64,000 nucleotides of DNA from Methylobacter sp. GTDB lineage: Bacteria; Pseudomonadota; Gammaproteobacteria; Methylococcales; Methylomonadaceae. The notes beneath the pieces were generated by a model, which ran no database searches, was not told where the DNA came from, and was given only the letters and a program-made list of their open reading frames with translations. Positions 61,410 through 64,000 of the stretch are shown here, piece after piece (within the stretch, counting starts at the first letter, position 1; every line of letters starts with the position of its first letter). Location: contig JAURYJ010000016.1 of NCBI GenBank assembly GCA_030653985.1, positions 1-64,000 on the forward strand, given 5' to 3'. The position numbers and the translations under genes are program-made.

Positions 61410-62219
61410 ATGTATAGATATGAGGGCCGAGTTATCCACGAAAGCCACGATGATGACGGCATTTTAGAGGTTGTCGAGCAGGATGGCGTCAGGTCGCTGC
61501 ACTTCGGCTCGTCCCCCCGGCAGAGCAGCATGCTGCTGGCTGAACCAGACAAACTGCATCTGAATTATGTGCAGGTCATGACCAGCTGGCTGTTATTCAA
61601 ACCCACGCTCGATGACGACGCCTTGATTATCGGCTTGGGCGGCGGCTCATTAACCAAGCATCTGCTGCATCATTTCCCGGAATGCCGCTTAAAAGCTATA
61701 GAATACCGGGCAAGCGTGGTTAAAATAGCACGCAGTCATTTTGGCCTGCCTCTCGACCCGCGCCTGAAAGTGATCATCGATGATGGTGCAAAATATGTCC
61801 GCCAACGCACCGAGAGCCAAAGCGAACAATACAGCCTTATGTTTATCGATGCGTTCGACCACGACGGCATGGCCTCATCCATCTGTAATCATGCGTTTTT
61901 TGATGCCTGCAAAGCTTTATTAAAAAAAGACGGCATGCTGGTCATCAATCTTTGGGGCGGCGTTAATAAACCCTTATTCCGGCAAGTTGCCCTGTGGCTG
62001 GGACAAACTTTCGATTGGCGGATTCTATTTCTTCCGGTCAAAGATCGAGGTAATATTATTGGTTTGGCCTTTAACAAAGAGGCCCCACTTTATTCCATGA
62101 AAGATTTAAGAACCCGAGCCATCATTCTTGAGCAACTTTACCAGATTGAATTTATCGCTTATTTAAAAGAGCTCGCCAAACACAATTCCAGCGTCATCAA
62201 CAACTCGATACAAAAATAA
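61410..62219 (+). CDS. spermidine-synthase-like SAM-binding protein
   Basis: A 269-residue Rossmann protein of the spermidine synthase superfamily, with [20 protein letters not shown] near residue 72 as the nucleotide motif, [10 protein letters not shown] and [11 protein letters not shown]. The usual aminopropyltransferase active-site pattern is not fully matched, so polyamine synthesis is uncertain; a methyltransferase or other SAM role is possible. The ATG at 61410 is used; an upstream TTG is less likely. Its TAA overlaps the next ATG by one base, indicating coupling to the ygiQ-like gene. Confidence 0.75.
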   Translation: MYRYEGRVIHESHDDDGILEVVEQDGVRSLHFGSSPRQSSMLLAEPDKLHLNYVQVMTSWLLFKPTLDDDALIIGLGGGSLTKHLLHHFPECRLKAIEYRASVVKIARSHFGLPLDPRLKVIIDDGAKYVRQRTESQSEQYSLMFIDAFDHDGMASSICNHAFFDACKALLKKDGMLVINLWGGVNKPLFRQVALWLGQTFDWRILFLPVKDRGNIIGLAFNKEAPLYSMKDLRTRAIILEQLYQIEFIAYLKELAKHNSSVINNSIQK

Positions 62220-64000
62220 TGTCTACCGCCTTAGCAACCGAACCCAATCTTTTTAGCTACCGCAAATACTGGGCGCAACGCTTCGGCATTGCCCCTGTTT
62301 TGCCGATGAGCAAAACCGAAATGGACGAACTCGGCTGGGATGCCTGCGACGTAATCCTGGTGACCGGCGATGCCTATATCGATCATCCCAGCTTCGGCAT
62401 GGCGCTGATTGGACGACTGCTTGAAGCGCAGGGATTCAGGGTGGGCATCATTTCCCAACCCGACTGGACCAGCGCCAAGGATTTCATGAAGCTCGGCCGC
62501 CCGAACCTGTTTTTCGGCGTGACCGGCGGCAACATGGATTCCATGGTCAACCGTTATACCTCGGACAAAAAAATCCGCTCCAACGATGCCTATACGCCGG
62601 ACGGCGCGGCGGGTAAACGTCCTGACCGTGCGGTCAACGTGTACTCGCACCGCTGCCGCGAAGCCTACAAAGACGCGCCTATCATCATCGGCGGCATCGA
62701 AGCCAGTTTGCGCCGCATCGCGCATTATGATTACTGGTCGGACAAAGACAGAAAATCGGTGCTGCTCGATTCCAAAGCCGACCTGTTGGTTTACGGCAAT
62801 GCCGAGCGCCAAGTCGTCGAAATCGCCCACCGTTTGGCCAACGGCGAAGCCATATCGGATCTAAAAGGCATACGCGGCACCGTGCATTTCGTCAAACAAA
62901 TACCCGAAGGCTGGGCGATTAAAGACTCCACCGACATTGATAAACCAGGCGCGGCGATGGTGCCTATCGACCCCTACCAGGAACAACCTGCCTGCGATAA
63001 AAAACCGGAGCAAAGTGAGACCAACGAAAAAATCATTCAGTTTGATAAATTGTTGCTCAGAAACCAACGCTCAAAAACCGTTATCCGCCTACCTGCCTAC
63101 GAAACGATAAAAGAAGACCCGATACTGTATGCCCACGCCTCACGCGTCATGCACGGTGAAACCAATCCAGGCAATGCGCGCCCGTTGATTCAGCTGCACG
63201 GAACCCGGCAGGTGTGGATCAATCCGCCCCCGATTCCGCTGACCACCAAAGAAATGGACGGCGTCTTTGACCTGCCCTATTCCCGGGTGCCCCACAAAGA
63301 ATACGGCAACGCCAACGTGCCCGCCTTTGAAATGATCCAACATTCGGTCAACATCATGCGCGGCTGTTTTGGCGGCTGCACCTTCTGTTCGATTACCGAG
63401 CATGAAGGCCGCATTATTCAAAGCCGTTCCGAAGATTCCATCATCAGGGAAATTGAAGCCATCCGCGACACCTCGCCCGCGTTTACCGGCCATATTTCCG
63501 ACTTGGGCGGCCCTACCGCCAATATGTACCGACTGGCCTGCAAAGATCCAAAAATCGAAGCCGCTTGCCGTTTGCCCTCCTGCGTTTACCCCGGCATTTG
63601 TCCTAATTTGAATACCGATCATACGCCGCTGATTAAACTCTACCGCAGAGCCCGCGCCTTGCCCGGCATTAAGAAAATCTTCATCGCCTCCGGCTTGCGT
63701 TACGATCTGGCCGTAGAATCGCCGGAATATGTCAAAGAACTGGTCACCCATCATGTCGGCGGCTATCTTAAAATCGCCCCGGAACATACCGAGCAAGGCG
63801 TGCTATCCAAAATGATGAAGCCGGGAATGGGTACTTATGACCGCTTCAAGGAAATGTTTGACCAGTATTCCAAGGAAGCCGGCAAAGAACAATACCTGAT
63901 TCCCTACTTTATCGCCGCGCATCCCGGCACTACCGATATCGACATGCTTAATCTGGCGTTATGGCTAAAGCGTAATGGTTTCAGAGCCGACCAGGTGCAG
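62219..64000 (+). CDS. YgiQ-family radical SAM protein, 5' part
   Basis: An open frame of 594 codons runs to the window end without a stop, so the gene is truncated at 3' by the window only. It begins [20 protein letters not shown], with the YgiQ N-terminal domain (FLVTG-like [16 protein letters not shown] near residue 45) and the radical SAM motif [10 protein letters not shown] (CxxxCxxC near residues 383-390). Family members are about 720-740 residues, so roughly 130 are missing. Function of YgiQ is not settled. The antisense frames in this region are shadows. Confidence 0.92.
   Translation, partial: MSTALATEPNLFSYRKYWAQRFGIAPVLPMSKTEMDELGWDACDVILVTGDAYIDHPSFGMALIGRLLEAQGFRVGIISQPDWTSAKDFMKLGRPNLFFGVTGGNMDSMVNRYTSDKKIRSNDAYTPDGAAGKRPDRAVNVYSHRCREAYKDAPIIIGGIEASLRRIAHYDYWSDKDRKSVLLDSKADLLVYGNAERQVVEIAHRLANGEAISDLKGIRGTVHFVKQIPEGWAIKDSTDIDKPGAAMVPIDPYQEQPACDKKPEQSETNEKIIQFDKLLLRNQRSKTVIRLPAYETIKEDPILYAHASRVMHGETNPGNARPLIQLHGTRQVWINPPPIPLTTKEMDGVFDLPYSRVPHKEYGNANVPAFEMIQHSVNIMRGCFGGCTFCSITEHEGRIIQSRSEDSIIREIEAIRDTSPAFTGHISDLGGPTANMYRLACKDPKIEAACRLPSCVYPGICPNLNTDHTPLIKLYRRARALPGIKKIFIASGLRYDLAVESPEYVKELVTHHVGGYLKIAPEHTEQGVLSKMMKPGMGTYDRFKEMFDQYSKEAGKEQYLIPYFIAAHPGTTDIDMLNLALWLKRNGFRADQVQ

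Noticed and set aside
62231..63796. Three long minus-strand frames under the ygiQ-like gene
   Set aside because: They are antisense shadows of a codon-biased gene whose plus frame has clear radical SAM motifs.

Overview
The window is a chromosomal segment of a gammaproteobacterium, most likely a type I methanotroph of the Methylococcales (Methylobacter-like). Two things point there. The housekeeping gene order is gammaproteobacterial (ndk-rlmN-pilW, hisS-yfgM-bamB-der, leuS-lptE-holA, hrcA-grpE-dnaK-dnaJ, tgt/yajC-secD-secF). The right-hand end carries a C1-assimilation block (mtdA, glycerate 2-kinase, glyA, formate-tetrahydrofolate ligase) with malate dehydrogenase divergent to it. The species assignment is inference; no rRNA or methane monooxygenase gene is present.

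Layout. 1-415: 3' end of a broken IS3-family insertion sequence. 545-3601 (minus): nudJ-mnmA-purB with a strong bidirectional terminator. 3792-6401 (plus): clpS-clpA. 6549-10473 (minus): infA, def-ppk1, a PLP-dependent deaminase/desulfhydrase that starts head-to-head with a SRAP-domain gene. 11187-19433 (minus): a GH17-GT2 beta-glucan synthase and the pyruvate dehydrogenase operon aceE-aceF-lpdA. 19434-20015: non-coding, holding a structured IS200/IS605-type remnant. 20016-33457: uppP, then minus-strand tpx, der, bamB, yfgM, hisS, pilW, rlmN, ndk, secF, secD, yajC and tgt, with a second IS200/IS605-type remnant between yajC and tgt. 33702-45680: a tiny putative lipoprotein, a DUF482 acyltransferase-like protein, a DUF938 methyltransferase, htpG, a REC-TPR response regulator with a sensorless kinase, holA-lptE-leuS, a zinc-ribbon protein and an orphan ParA. 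45914-54213: lnt, a duplicated-domain periplasmic protein, dapB and the hrcA heat-shock operon with its CIRCE operator. 54372-64000: mdh, then mtdA-gck-glyA-fhs, a spermidine-synthase-like methyltransferase and the 5' part of a YgiQ-type radical SAM gene that runs off the window.

How it works together. MtdA, Fhs, GlyA and glycerate kinase connect formate and methylene-tetrahydrofolate to serine, glycine and 2-phosphoglycerate (a partial serine cycle). Malate dehydrogenase and pyruvate dehydrogenase feed central carbon. ClpAS, HtpG and HrcA/DnaKJ/GrpE form the proteostasis set; they have recognisable but different control sites (sigma-32-like for htpG, sigma-70 plus CIRCE for hrcA). SecDF-YajC, YfgM, BamB, LptE and Lnt serve envelope export and lipoprotein maturation.

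The non-obvious content is between genes. There are two tnpB-less IS200/IS605-like elements that share 35 of 40 bases at their left ends and contain strong RNA-like stems. There are also at least six further types of long imperfect palindromes. One palindrome lies inside the bamB reading frame and encodes most of its signal peptide. No CRISPR array, rRNA or tRNA gene was seen.
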